A stretch of 64,000 bases of DNA, from positions 5,738,168 through 5,802,167 of the forward strand of contig JADWOT020000004.1 in assembly GCA_036345935.2 (NCBI GenBank), in the 5' to 3' direction. This stretch comes from Taenia hydatigena. Lineage: Eukaryota > Platyhelminthes > Cestoda > Cyclophyllidea > Taeniidae. Under the pieces are notes generated by a model. It had not been told where the DNA came from. It saw only the letters and a program-made list of their open reading frames with translations, and searched no databases. A program made the position numbers and the translations under genes. Shown here one piece after another: positions 12,501 through 28,024 of the stretch (its first letter is position 1; the number at the start of each line of letters is the position of its first letter).

Positions 12501-13882
12501 GGCGGATGCTTACTTTTATACAGACGCATCCTACTGCGGTGAATGGTGGCTACTTAAGCACGGAATTGCAGATTGTTGGCGAAGTGGTTCGCTGGTGAGA
12601 TGACTTTCATCATGCTCTACGGGCGATTTGCCTTGCGGTGCATTTTAGTTGATGGGATCGGCCTGTAGGAATGCACTAGGTCTCCTCCTCGGCTAACTAT
12701 ACTCGGCGTAACATACCTTTTCCCTAATATATGAGTGTTACAGTACGATGTTGCAGAAGTTTCTCATCCCTTCTTTTAGTCTAAAGACGCAGTCTAGGAC
12801 ATTGTGGGTTACCACTTCGGCGTTAAGCATGGGAATATTAGCCAGAACTTGCAATTCACTACATGTGAGCATCTTGAACAGTGAATCGCTGGTTGGTGAA
12901 TGGAATGTACTCCGTACCATACACAAGGCTTAAATTTCAGTCGTCTGGTTGTACATCTGCATGAAAGTCTTTAGCAGTCCAACTAGTGTGCCGTTCGCAA
13001 TTCTTCCTGTCCTTTGCCTTGAGAGTACCGAGTGCCGTGCGCGTTTTGGATTTTCCGAATCACTTACACAGCTTAATATGGTGCCGGCTTTCAAAACTAT
13101 CGGCTTGATCGCTACACCTTCTTTCGGACACCGCATGCTAGGAAACTCAGCGATTAGAGAAAATTGAAACGTCTTGCGTCAAAATGGGTTTCGTTTTGGT
13201 TACTTTCGTGGAGCGGTCTACCGTAACCAAACCATATGTTTTCCTCCTTGATGCACAGCAGATAGCTAATGATGTCAATACCAACTCTTTTTCTTGCGAA
13301 TCCCTTTGAAATGGATTCGGGTAATGCAACTGCTGCGAGTTGTTTAAATGTTTCCAAGAAACGTGAATGTTTTTTGTTGGCTAGTTGGGTGGGTTACTGC
13401 ACTTTCCATGCGTATGAGATCTGGGTGTAAAAGCGCAAAGCCAGTGGCCGAAGGAATGGAAGTGTCCATCTCCCAACGCATCCTCAAAGCATAACCTGAG
13501 ATGTACCGCTCGGCTGCATTAAATTACACTTCTTATGGTTATCTTCATTAACTTACGTTGCCTCACCTATTGGTGGATAGCCTCTGTGATTAAAATAAAG
13601 TGCTACAATCATGAACATCGCCAAGCAGACCTTTTGTGGGGTTAGCTGAGTCAGGAAAACGGAAAAATTGCGACCTTACAGCCAAAGTGTTTGTTGTAGA
13701 CCTCTATCTGTGTTCTACCGGTAGTGTAGAACAACAGGTAGCGTCTATTGTGACAGCGAACTGCTGTTTCAACTTGTACTCGGTCACCACTCTTTCAGCC
13801 CCACGATAAACGGCAGGTATAGACCGGTTTATCTCGAAAATAAGCCTTAACCCTGCAGACTTCCTCACTCCACCAGACCGCC
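6565..13882. other. Long stretch without recognised genes
   Basis: More than 7 kb with no open frame that resembles a known family and no clear splice-linked exon series. Overlapping short frames on both strands at 12.7-13.4 kb may be the remains of an old coding sequence or chance. A second pair of CCAATCAG motifs lies at 8124 and 8162. Base composition looks like that of the introns elsewhere in the window. Confidence 0.45.
8124..8169 (+). promoter_or_regulatory. Second pair of CCAAT boxes
   Basis: CCAATCAGC occurs at 8124 and again at 8162, same strand, 38 bp apart, inside the gene-free stretch. Spacing and sequence resemble the pair at 1314/1350. No coding sequence is assigned to it. Confidence 0.22.
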
Positions 13883-14007
13883 TCAATCCCGTCCCCCTGC
13901 CTCTGACTCTTCATCCACATACTTCTCGTTTACCATTCTACGATAGGCCAAGAATGCTGGGTCACCAGACCAGACCAGATCACCTGAGTTGGCATTGTCC
14001 TTGTCAA
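13883..14007 (-). other. Possible orphan terminal exon, unidentified
   Basis: On the minus strand an acceptor (CCATTCAG ending at 14008) is followed by an open frame of 40 residues ending in TGA at 13883-13885. The peptide contains GDLVWSGDPAFLAYRRMV and a strongly acidic, then Gly-rich tail. Its composition looks coding rather than random, but I do not recognise it. It lies about 400 bp past the ODF3-like stop codon. It could be an alternative last exon of that gene (phase 1, matching ODF3 exon 1), the end of another small gene, or chance. A small upstream start at 14118 (five codons, then GTAAGA) does not match its phase. Confidence 0.2.
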
Positions 14008-14118
14008 CTGAATGGCACAGAAACCAAATAATAACTTCTTGCAGGCACGCGAAAAAGCAAATTGATTTTGTATCAAGTTTCGCCTCCACGACTCGCCTCT
14101 TACCTGCGCGAAACCCAT

Positions 14119-14415
14119 GAATTAAACCGGTTCAAGTGGTTCATCCCACCAACCATATAACACTTCACAGCCCTTTACTGGCCTCTAGCAACCAGTGCTA
14201 AACACTTTGATGCCACCACAAATAGCTCGCTTCGCCCTATTCGTGCCCACTCTTGGTTCGCGAAAACGCTCATATGTTGAGAAAATGGCTTTATGAGAGG
14301 GTTTATCGAAAGTAAACACTAAGGAGAGTCAGTGGTTTCACACTACATGCACACACCTCGTGTGGAAATTAAGCCAGAGGGGTCAAACAGATCTTTTGAT
14401 TAGGCTTCAAGGTCA
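14119..14415. other. Spacer downstream of the ODF3-like gene
   Basis: Contains a 32-codon minus-strand frame starting at 14273, with no recognisable motif. I see no clear poly(A) signal for the ODF3-like gene here. Confidence 0.3.
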
Positions 14416-15937
14416 TCAGCACTCCAACCAATCATCTTTGCCCTTGTCAATGATATCCAACTTGTAGGGACTGTGATAGATGCCCATGGAGAATTTCGGT
14501 GCTCGACGTCGAGTCACTCCCACCTGAAAGGCGAAAAGGTAAGAAAATTTCACAATTAAAAGAGTAAAAGGTAGTTGGTGATGCCAACAGCGAAAACCTA
14601 CGTCATCCACACGATAATCAGCCGGACCGGGCATAGGCTTCGGGGGGATCGGTAGAGTGGCTCCCATAGAGAACTTGGGTGCTGCCGGTTTGGTGATCTC
14701 CGGTGAGCCGAGAGTGTAGTCCGCTGGACCGGGATTCTGTTGCACAAAAAAAGATGAAGCATCAACAACTTATCGACAGATCATGGATACACAAGTTTTC
14801 ACATCAAGGTTGAATTCATTTCTCAATTGATCAAATTTTATCAATTTGCCTTGTTGTGGACGTTCTCAAAGTTTATAGCTGTCACCCCACAGCATTCAAG
14901 TTAAAACAACAACAAGGTTCTAAAGCCCTTTGTCGTGGTTTTATCATCGGCAGACTCATCAGTCTCTGCTGCTTGCGCCTCCGGCTTGGTGAAAGGCTCT
15001 TCCGGCTGTCTGGCATCGCATCGCCCTCCAGCACTTCAACTACGCACTAGCTTCTAAGCTTTTTCAACTTGTAACGAGGTTAGGGAGGGCACCGGGGCAT
15101 CGTAGGCATTTTAAACCTCCTTTTTGTCATTATTTAGTAAAGTGCGATGATTTTTGCTCTTTTTCATCAAGATTATTTCACGTTTAGACGTTAGGAGTGG
15201 AGTAGACAAATCTTGGCAAAAACTCACCTTTGGTGCAGAAAGACCGTCATTTCGGCCACCCAGAGTATACTGAGGTGCTGAAGTCTTTCCGCTAATAATA
15301 TCCGGTCGGGGCAGTGAATAAGCATTCGGAGCTGTTTTTAGGAAGAAAATAAGAGAAATTAGCAAAGAATATCCACCTTTCCCTTATTTTCCAAATAAGC
15401 AGCCAAGAGGTGTGAATAGTTTGTAAACTACTGGTTAGGTCCACAACACGATCTTTTTTCCAGAGGCTACGCTTCATCCACATCATTGAATTAACTCAAA
15501 ACAAGAAATCACCAAGTCTGCTTACCAGGTCCAGTGTTCTTGAGAAGATCGGGTGCTGCCAGCCCAAACTGGTACCCTGGAGATCTCGGATGCATTGCAT
15601 TGTCGTTGGGCAGGTATTGAGCCGGTCCAGGTCCAGGCGTTGAGGGATCTGGATCTAATCTCTGTTTCAGAGTGTAAGATGGACCCTGCATAAGACCATG
15701 ATTGGTAATCTTGCCATTTTGGGGATAGGCAGCTGGTCCCGGACTGGCCTCATAGTGTAGATTCTTGTACTGATGGCCGAACGAGTAGGCCGGAGCTTTT
15801 ATGTGAATACTCCCAAAGTCATGATCCTTTTCACCCAACAGCGGAGGCAGTTTATAGACAGGACCAGGACTGCCGTACGTGGCATAAATAGGCGCGCGCG
15901 GTCGGGTGTAAGGGTAGCCCAATTTCTCCTCACCCAT
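14416..15937 (-). CDS. Outer dense fibre protein 3-like (SHIPPO-repeat, CIMAP family)
   Basis: Proteins of this family bind axonemal microtubules in sperm and cilia. Minus-strand exons: 15526-15937, 15228-15331, 14602-14736 and 14416-14523. They splice in phase to 251 residues, about the length of mammalian ODF3. The N-terminal RPRAPIYATYGSPGPVY matches the family opening (RGPIMALYSSPGPKY-like). SHIPPO-type Pro-Gly-Pro repeats recur at about residues 23-29, 65-71, 100-110, 135-142, 173-182 and 207-217, several followed by a Tyr, with KAPAYSFG and APKFSMG between them. The start at 15937 is the Met directly before the conserved opening; the frame stays open upstream, so a longer N-terminus is possible. 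The family assignment is secure. An axonemal role in this animal (sperm, sensory or flame-cell cilia) is inferred. Confidence 0.9.
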
Positions 15938-16469
15938 TTTCGGATAGCCCGTCGCCACCCTTTTGTCCTCGCCGAGTGCAGTGCGCTCCCTCCGCTCCTT
16001 TATCGATCGGCGCGTACGCCGGCGTGGTAATCAGCTGATCGAACAGGTGATGCGAGAAAGGGCGGGTCACTCAACCGTCGTCCATTTGCAATAAATTTTG
16101 CCGAAAAACGAGTTTTACAGAGGAAATATACGGCAATTTGGAACGAATACGACCTGGTTTCAATAGAACCAATGTCAAGGCGAGAGAAGACCTCGACTAC
16201 CCCTAAACAAAGGGTAAGAGAAACTGTTTTTTCCCCTAGAGTAAAATAACGGCGATAGCTCGTTACATTCTCTTTCTTTCATTACCCGGTCGCCGAAATC
16301 GAGGCACATGGTGTCGAATTCTAAGATCGGGAAAAACTAAAACCTCAACAAAATCGAAGGGATGGGACAGCGATCCGGAGTTTGAGCAAAAACCAGCCAC
16401 CGTTTATAAAATGATGACAAGGTGATTAAAATATACTTATTTACAGCTGATAAATTCCGCCACAATTAG

Positions 16470-17820
16470 TCAATCGTCCCCCGCCTCGTCATCATCATAA
16501 CTAAAAGAGAGACTTCCTCCCGGTTTTTTGTCTTTTCGCTGAATCGCAGTTTTTTTAGTCCCCTCATTTTCTCCTTTCTTCTCATTTTTGGCCTTTCTTG
16601 CCTTCTTTTCCTTAATGTCTTCCTTGGCCTTGGGTTTGCGGAAGAGCACTCTACCTACAATAAGAATACGGGAAAGCAGCTTGTAAAATACCATCATACA
16701 AAGTGGCAAGGAGCCTTCAAAAGAAACAAACCAACCTGACTGTTCCGCTTCAAGCTCCTCAGCGGTGGGTTCGTCGTCATTTTCAGCGCCTGATTTCTTT
16801 GTCTGAGATTGTTTCTTAACGAGATTTCGCCGAGCAAAGTCGATAGCCTCTGACTCGCTAACACCAATACCGGCGACTACTTGCGGTGCTTCATCCTCCC
16901 TGTCGCGCAAATCGTCATCGTCATCTACGCTGCGCCTCGGTTGTGCCCTCTGTTGAGAGAAAACCGGTGGTTTTGGGGGAAAAGGGAAGGGAAAAAATAA
17001 CTGCTTCGTAAAAAACCTATACAGACCCCTCGTCTTAAGTAAAAAATATTAACAAAAGAAAGAATTAGCAAAACGGACTAGAGTGTCCATGCGAAAATTT
17101 ATCCATCATCAAAATGAGAGGAAATTGGGTCTTTTCCGGGCACACTACTACTAAATGTGGAAGGACAATTGCACTTTTATTGGAAAACACTAAGAATCCA
17201 GAGAAATTGACTCTAATGATTGGAAGAAAATTCCGAGATAAATGCAGTGCTCGCTTATTTAGATAAAATTAAATTTTTTAAAAAGTTCGTAGGCCTGAAT
17301 CTACCCGGGCTGATAAAATAAATGAGATATGAGGAAATAAGTATCCGGAGGTAAACGAGCAAGCAGATAGAAAAAATCAAATTTTTTCACCAGTAATGGA
17401 ATCATAGAAAATCCTTACTTTAACATTTAAAACGACTAGGTGTATCATCTATTCTGCAAACGCTGAATTTAAATGAGCAAGGTGAAAGGATGAGTAATGG
17501 AATAACAGAGGTGCAATTGGAGTACAGAAGAAGTGATTCAGGCCATAAAAACGTTTCGATATTCGTTAAAGCAGCGCCTTCATGCACCAAAAGGCAGTTA
17601 TACGTCTAAAACGCAATTGCTACTGATTTTACATAAGTAAATGTGTCATTCATTGGCAATATACTTTGCTTTCAATCGTGGCCTCTGGACGCATGCCGGA
17701 TCGCTCCCGAAAGCGCTTTATGAAAGCCGGCTCCTCCGCATGTATCGCCTCAACGCGTCGCTTCTGCAAAGCATCGAATAGCATGATCGGAATGCAACCA
17801 AAACTTCCTCCACCAGACAT
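16470..17820 (-). CDS. KIAA1143-like nuclear protein (DUF4604)
   Basis: A small, charged nuclear protein of unknown function, conserved in animals. Minus-strand exons: 17665-17820, 16736-16949 and 16470-16654. Splice phases agree and give 184 residues; the human protein is about 154. Exon 1 holds the hallmark AEEPAFIKRFRERSG and TIESK. Exon 2 starts with a basic then acidic stretch (four or more Asp) leading to APQVV. Exon 3 begins GRVLFRKPKAKED, corresponding to the family GRIIYRKP block, and runs through Lys/Glu-rich sequence to LSFSYDDDE at the C-terminus. The N-terminal 22 residues differ from the usual NQVSYVRPAEPAF opening, so the true start could be Met13 or lie in another exon. It follows IGBP1 on the same strand with an 81-bp gap, suggesting co-transcription. 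Confidence 0.82.
16950..17664 (-). other. Intron 1 of the KIAA1143-like gene
   Basis: A 715-bp AT-rich intron (GTATAT donor at 17664, TTCTCTCAACAG acceptor). I see no other feature in it. Confidence 0.7.
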
Positions 17821-17881
17821 TCATTCAAACCGGTTGTGGATGAGATAAAAACAAAAGACGAGGCTATGGTTCACAAACCTA

Positions 17882-17887
17882 TTTATT
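17882..17887 (-). terminator. Poly(A) signal of IGBP1 inside an 81-bp intergenic gap
   Basis: AATAAA on the minus strand, 14 bases after the IGBP1 stop codon (17902-17904) and 61 bases before the ATG of the next gene at 17820. It is followed by a pyrimidine-rich tract (about 17834-17858). This is the layout expected for 3' processing of one cistron coupled to trans-splicing of the next. Confidence 0.5.
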
Positions 17888-17901
17888 GAATACTGGAGTC
17901 T

Positions 17902-19352
17902 TCAAGCACGGTTAGCACGGTTTCCGGAACCGCGCCGATGCTCATCTTTGAATTCGTCAAAACTGCGTGCCTTCGTCCGCTGCTCTTCTGAGTACGCGTC
18001 TTCCAACGCATCCTCCCTCGCTGCTCGCGTTTCCGCCTCCTGTTTGGCCTCCGCAGTTTCCGAAGGATCCACCCGTCGCCAATTGCATTCTTTATTGTTC
18101 AATTTTTTGTCTCTTACCGATTGCGGCGGCGGCATCAAACCCTGTTGCACCTACAAAAAGGTGTCCTTATATTATCATTTTTGTGATATTATCATTACTT
18201 AAATATGTCGATTACACTTGGTGTCCTACCTGCAGTTCAACAAACTGGTCAAGAGTCATTGTTGGCAAACTAGGGTAACCAGCACCAAAGACAGCAGCTC
18301 GGATCTTTTCCCGAGTGATAAGCAGAGGCGGTTGCCGACTGATTGGAGGAGGGGGAGGTGAAGAGGGCCCCTGTGGTCCTGGGAACCGCGAAAGAATGGC
18401 CACCTCCTCATCAATCAACTTCAACTCCTCAATCGCTGTGTAGGTCCAATAGCGAACAAATGCTACACTTTCGTCTCTCTTGATGTAAACAAGACCTGGT
18501 AATCAATTACGAAGGGTAGATGGTTATCCGAAAGGGAGAATCACTTACCAGAACTTCATCATCGGTATGGGGAGAATCAAAGGAGAGAAAATTCCCCATA
18601 CGTTGCTCAAGAGCTTTTTTCGCCTTATAGGCACGGATTTTCTCTTCTCGAAGAACGTTAGGATCCCTTCTAACTGCAGAGGATTTGGATTTCAAATTAG
18701 CACTGTCACTGAAAATAGACAATTAATCAGCTTATACGAAACCGTATTTGATGATACAAAACTGTTTGGAATTAACTTACCCAGAGGAATCATGCAATGT
18801 TATGCGTTTCGGTAAATCAGGAATGCCATAGCATTCGACCAAATCCATAAATTCGTCATAGTATGTCTAACGAATTTGATAAAGATAGGATTACCATACC
18901 TGAGCAAGTTTTAATGTAGTTAGCCGCTCCTCTCGATCTGATTTTTGCCCGTTAAAAAAAGCAAGAAAGGCAGGGAGAGTAAGGTAACGAATTGATTGAG
19001 TGGATAAGTCCTCGAGAGACTCATTTTTACTAAATAGCTCGAGCTGGTTAATCATCTGAATAGCCTCCTGGCATATTGCACAGCTTTCTTGTATTAACTC
19101 CTATGTACGTGAGAAGCAACAATGTTTTACCATGAGACCAAATAATGAAATCAAGAAGACTTATGAAAAGCCTAAGAATTGAAGTAAGGTAGAAAAGCAA
19201 ACAGTGAACCACGGTCATAATGGGACATTTACCAGCATTTGTAAACATACCTTAAATTTGTCATCTGTTGAAACTGCTTCAGATTTTTTAATCTTAATGT
19301 AGTTCCCGAGGATGCGTGCGAAAAGCGATGGCAGTGTACTTTCGGACTGCAT
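17902..19352 (-). CDS. IGBP1: IGBP1/TAP42 (alpha4), PP2A-associated regulator
   Basis: Alpha4/TAP42 binds and stabilises free catalytic subunits of PP2A-type phosphatases, in the cytosol, and links them to TOR signalling. Six minus-strand exons: 19251-19352, 18900-19100, 18781-18866, 18549-18708, 18230-18478 and 17902-18150. All phases agree, giving 348 residues (human 339). The N-terminal helical domain shows STLPSLFARIL and LFSKNESLEDLSTQSIRYL, the family signature around residues 57-80. The basic helix REEKIRAYKAKKALEQR (about 150-166) corresponds to the PP2A-contact region. FGAGYPSLPTMTLDQF (about 247-262) and the end motif ARSFDEFKDEHRRGSGNR match the conserved C-terminus. The start is the first Met after an in-frame stop. 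A GTAAGA near the start of the last exon could be misread as a donor, but the frame is open across it and no acceptor follows. It heads a close tandem pair with the KIAA1143-like gene. Confidence 0.94.
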
Positions 19353-19871
19353 TTGACCAAACTGGAGGCTAAGCGGCTTTTCACTTTCATTGGAAGACTC
19401 TCGTCAAAGGAAAATTCCATGTCAGCTTTTGTCAAATTATATATCAAAAAACTACAAGAACTTTAAAAGCTAAACGTTAAAAATATCTAAATTGGATTAA
19501 TTACTCAAAACTATTTGTGCTCACATTTGTTTTTCTTCTGCGATAATTTAAGCAGCATTTATTAAAACCAAATGTAAATATATTTAATCATTGAAAATGA
19601 AAACTAAACGTTTGCCAATAATTCACGAATGTAATTATAACATATAATACAAGTCGTTTATGTATTTATGGTTCTCGTGTTGTGGCAAGAGATTCTCTCG
19701 AAGAGGAAGAAAGCGACAGTGCTAAAGCAAAAAGCATTTGAGGCTACTGGCATGCCACGAATGCTAGACAAACCCGATGGCTATACAATGGCGGTTCTTT
19801 TAAGGGACCCAAGCAATCTGCTTCTATGCCTTTTAAAATATCTTTGCAACAAATGTGCTTCGGTCTCAATG
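19353..19871. other. IGBP1 upstream region
   Basis: AT-rich sequence between the IGBP1 start and the first LTR remnant. I see no clear promoter motif, only short chance frames. Confidence 0.4.
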
Positions 19872-20032
19872 TGTAGCGTCGCGAGGCTCCTTCGAAGGCA
19901 AAAGAAAACAGAATGCTAGGGTAAAATATATATGTATGAAGGACAAAGGGAGATAGGCTGCTGGCATGGCAGTACGGCCACCACTGTGACCTTGACCGAA
20001 ATCGGTAGTTCCAACAATCGACCAATGTTACC
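19872..20032 (-). repeat. Degenerate solo LTR of the TRIM family (copy D)
   Basis: Starts TGTAGCGTCGCGAGGCTC and follows the same order of blocks as the 185-bp LTRs at 20927 and 21637: GGCAAAAGAA, then AGGCTGCTGGCATGG, then ACGGCCACC, then GACCGAAATCGGTAG. About 27 bp between GGCATGG and CAGTACGG are missing. CAATG occurs just before it (19867) and at 20023, a possible target duplication, which would place the true end at about 20022. Orientation is the same as the complete element at 20927-21821. Confidence 0.75.
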
Positions 20033-20690
20033 CTAATGAACTTCTCAAGTGATCTAGTAGGATGGAAAGGATTAATAAATTTACGAAGGAGCATTAAAAA
20101 GACAATGTAACCCACAACAACAAGTTTGCAAGGTATAGCGTAAGTTTTTGTCTAGGGAAATGTCTTAAGTTCTCCATTGTGCCATTTTGGGGTAGTAACA
20201 CTACGTGAGATTGATAGCCTGCTATACGATGCACCAATTCTATTTAACTTTGTAGGGCTATAAGATATTTTGAAGACTAGAGAAGATATTCACACGCGTA
20301 GACGGTTCTTCCTTTTCCGCCCTACACTCATCCTTACTATGAGAAGATTGGTAACTTCTAGACATTTCTATTATAGGTAGAAGGAAAATATGGGGTAACT
20401 GAGTCGGAGTTCTCGAAATCTGTGGAGCGACCACATTGGCCTACATCCAGACTAAAATTGTTCTGCCGCCTCTGGCCTACAAAGCACATCTAAAGAATAT
20501 AAGTACAACTTTTGCATGGTCAAGACAAAAACGCCCGTCATTAAAACCGAGAGACAAACAACCAACGTGCTTCAATGCAACGAGCCTAACTAGATTCGGA
20601 TATAAGCAGCAGGTACCTTCGCCTGTGAGGTCAAATATTGTTAATTAGAAGGGCAAATAAAACGACGAATGAATTTTCAGGTAAACTAAT
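20033..20690. other. Spacer between LTR copies D and C
   Basis: No gene recognised. I could not match this stretch to the LTR or the internal part of the TRIM element. Confidence 0.4.
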
Positions 20691-20926
20691 TGTAGCACTT
20701 TGTTTATTCTGACTGCCGGTTTCGGTACTGTCATCCAGGTAGCCATATTGCCCTACACGCGTGAGCTGGCCTTTGGACCATGCCAGCGGGTCGACTCCCT
20801 CTGTGTAGCATCCCGAGGCTCCCTTAAAGGCAAAAGAAGGCAAAATACTGGGGTAGAATACACATATTTAACAGACGGAGGGAAATGAGCTCCTGTCATC
20901 ACCCGGAGACCGGCCTACGCAGCTAG

Positions 20927-21111
20927 TGTAGCGTCGCGAGGCTCCCTTAAGACAAAAAATGGCAAAGTGGCAGGGTAGAATACATACATTCACCAGCCAG
21001 AGGGAAATAGGCTGCTGGCATGGCCCGGAGGCCAGACCACGCAGCTAGGGCAGTACGGCCACCTCTGTGTCCTTGACAGAAACCGGCAGTTCTAACAAAC
21101 AAAGTACTACA
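20927..21111 (-). repeat. 3' LTR of TRIM copy A
   Basis: 185 bp, downstream LTR in the element's own (minus) orientation, directly after the polypurine tract. It differs from the 5' LTR at about 13 bases. Confidence 0.85.
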
Positions 21112-21636
21112 TTGCCCCTCTCTTCTTTCGAGTGTCGTCCCCGATGCGCCCCTTCATACACCTCCTGTGTCAGCCATCACAACATACTTGGTGCTGCAAG
21201 AAGCACCCACGAGCTAACCATGCCAGTCGCCGACATTCGACGCGATTGACGCGATGCTTGACACCAACGTCAGTGATCCCTCTTGACAGTGCATTGCACC
21301 TCGAGTTTCGTCCAGCTTGGAAACAAAATTCGGAATAAGTGGTTCTGCCGACCATCAGTATGTCCGTAAGGAGGCGTTAGCCCGCCGATCTTCTTAAACA
21401 AGTATAATGGGGGTAATCTTCGAAACAAAACTTCCCAGGTGGTCCATGGCTAGTGTCGCTTCAGTTGTTGATAGCTTTCTTGTAGAACACGGAGAAGGGG
21501 TAGATGCCGGAGGTGGACGTCGTTTTTGGCTCGTTCGTAGCACATGCACTTCTTTCGCACCGCTGCAACATACCGCAGGCGGTAGAGATCGGGATGAAAA
21601 CCCTAGAGAGTCGGGTCTGCTTTCCGCTGCCACCAA

Positions 21637-21821
21637 TGTAGCGTCCCGAGGCTCTCTTAAGGCAAAAGAAGGCAAAGTGGCAGGGTAGAATACATATATT
21701 CACCGAACAGAGGGAAATAGGCTGCTGGCATGGCCCGGAGGCCAGCCCACGCAGCTAGGGCAATACGGCCACCTCTGTTTCCTTGACAGGAACCGGCAGT
21801 TCTAACAAACAAAGTACTACA
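21637..21821 (-). repeat. 5' LTR of TRIM copy A
   Basis: 185 bp, upstream LTR in the element's own (minus) orientation. It contains a TATA-like GAATATATGTATTC block near its middle and ends next to the primer-binding site. Confidence 0.85.
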
Positions 21822-21972
21822 GCTAGGGCAATATGGTCACCCCTGTGACCCTGACCGAAACCGGTAGGTCAAACAAACAAAGTATTATAGTTACACTCTG
21901 TCGATTGAATATGTATGTTCTGTCATGGTATTTTATCCTCGTTTGCCTTTAGAGGAGTCTCAAAATGCTACA

Positions 21973-22695
21973 CGATTGCTAATCAACACATCATTCTAAT
22001 TTCGGATACACTAATTGAGCGGAGGTTCGAGAGAACAAGTACTAGCATTGCGTAGAGAGACACAAATACCTGGTCATCAACTATCGATACAATGCTTTGT
22101 TTGTCTCATTATCCATTTTGGGTATGGTCAATTAGGTGGCAAGATTGCATGTTCCGGGTGGGCTATATATATATATTCTGCCCCGCTGTTATAACATAAT
22201 TTTCCTCCCATGAATTCTTACGACCCTACATTCAAGCACATGAGAAACAACGAAGAAATGCAATAATATTTTTTGTACAAACGAGCTAATAAAACACAAA
22301 GTAATAGTATCGACTCCTTGATTTAACTTCCTGACGTGCCAGTTTAAAGCACTTGGGACAAAAATGGTTAAGTCAGCCTTCCAAACCAAAATTAAACGCA
22401 CCTATAAGTGGCTGCACTAATAAATACGATTTGTTTATATACACGAACCCTTTTAAAAGTCTGCCAGCTGGGCCCCTATTTGGGTTATACGCACGGACAG
22501 GCTCATTTTCTATTGGTTCTGTCATTTGTCTACTTTGAGTGAAAACTATTTTACTAAACACTCCCAATTTATCCAAACCTTCATTCTATAAAGTATTTTT
22601 GGTTTCAACGCTTTTTGAATGCAAAACTGGGTCTTTCTTTCGCAAAGTGCAGATGAAAAATAATTCACCCGCCCTCTGATTCGCTACGTGTGGAG
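21973..22695. other. SRP54 upstream region
   Basis: AT-rich, with a short TATATATATATA run near 22169. I see no coding sequence. The last 60 bases before the SRP54 start hold a CCAAT box. Confidence 0.4.

Positions 22696-28024
<5,329 letters not shown>

Larger units (their letters stand above)
20927..21821 (-). mobile_element. Complete TRIM element (copy A): two LTRs and a non-coding interior
   Basis: An 895-bp terminal-repeat retrotransposon in miniature. The two direct LTRs, 20927-21111 and 21637-21821, are each exactly 185 bp, begin TGTAG and end CTACA, and differ at about 13 positions without gaps (about 93% identity by eye). A perfect 5-bp target duplication, GCTAG, flanks it (20922-20926 and 21822-21826). 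Read on the minus strand, the 5' LTR is followed by TTGGTGGCAGCGGAAAGC (21636 downwards), a tRNA primer-binding site starting with TGG. The 3' LTR is preceded by a purine tract, GAAAGAAGAGAGGGG (near 21115-21129). The 525-bp interior has no gag, protease, reverse transcriptase or integrase, so it depends on enzymes supplied by other elements. TRIMs of this type are known from taeniid tapeworms; that it is the same family is my inference. Confidence 0.9.
20804..21895 (-). repeat. Solo LTR of the TRIM family (copy B), inserted into C and split by A
   Basis: The left part, 20804-20926, starts TGTAGCATCCCGAGGCTCCC and ends in ...CGCAGCTAG. The right part, 21827-21895, resumes GGCAATATGGTCACC and ends TTACA. 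It is flanked by the 5-bp direct repeat CTCTG (20799-20803 and 21896-21900), a perfect target duplication inside copy C. The net length is 192 bp. The interruption is the complete element A, flanked by its own duplication. Confidence 0.88.
20691..21972 (+). repeat. Solo LTR of the TRIM family (copy C), split by two later insertions
   Basis: Plus orientation. The left part, 20691-20803, begins TGTAGCACTTTGTTTATTC and runs to CCCTCTG. The right part, 21901-21972, resumes with TCGATTGAATATGTATG and ends AAATGCTACA. Together they make 185 bp, exactly the LTR length of the complete element, in the opposite orientation to it. The interruption is copy B with copy A inside it. The flanking 5-mers (CTAAT and CGATT) no longer match, as expected for an old insertion. 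Confidence 0.85.

Noticed and set aside
12505..12540. A frame reading DAYFYTDASYCG, like the RNase H motif of retroelements
   Set aside because: Only one short motif, the frame ends soon after, and no reverse transcriptase or integrase sequence is nearby.
12738..13357. Overlapping 60-70-codon frames on both strands
   Set aside because: No recognisable domain, no consistent splice linkage and no preferred strand. Could be chance or a very old pseudogene.
18093..18120. Possible 28-bp mini-intron (GTAAGA...AAAG) in the last IGBP1 exon
   Set aside because: Too short for a spliceosomal intron, and the frame stays open through it.
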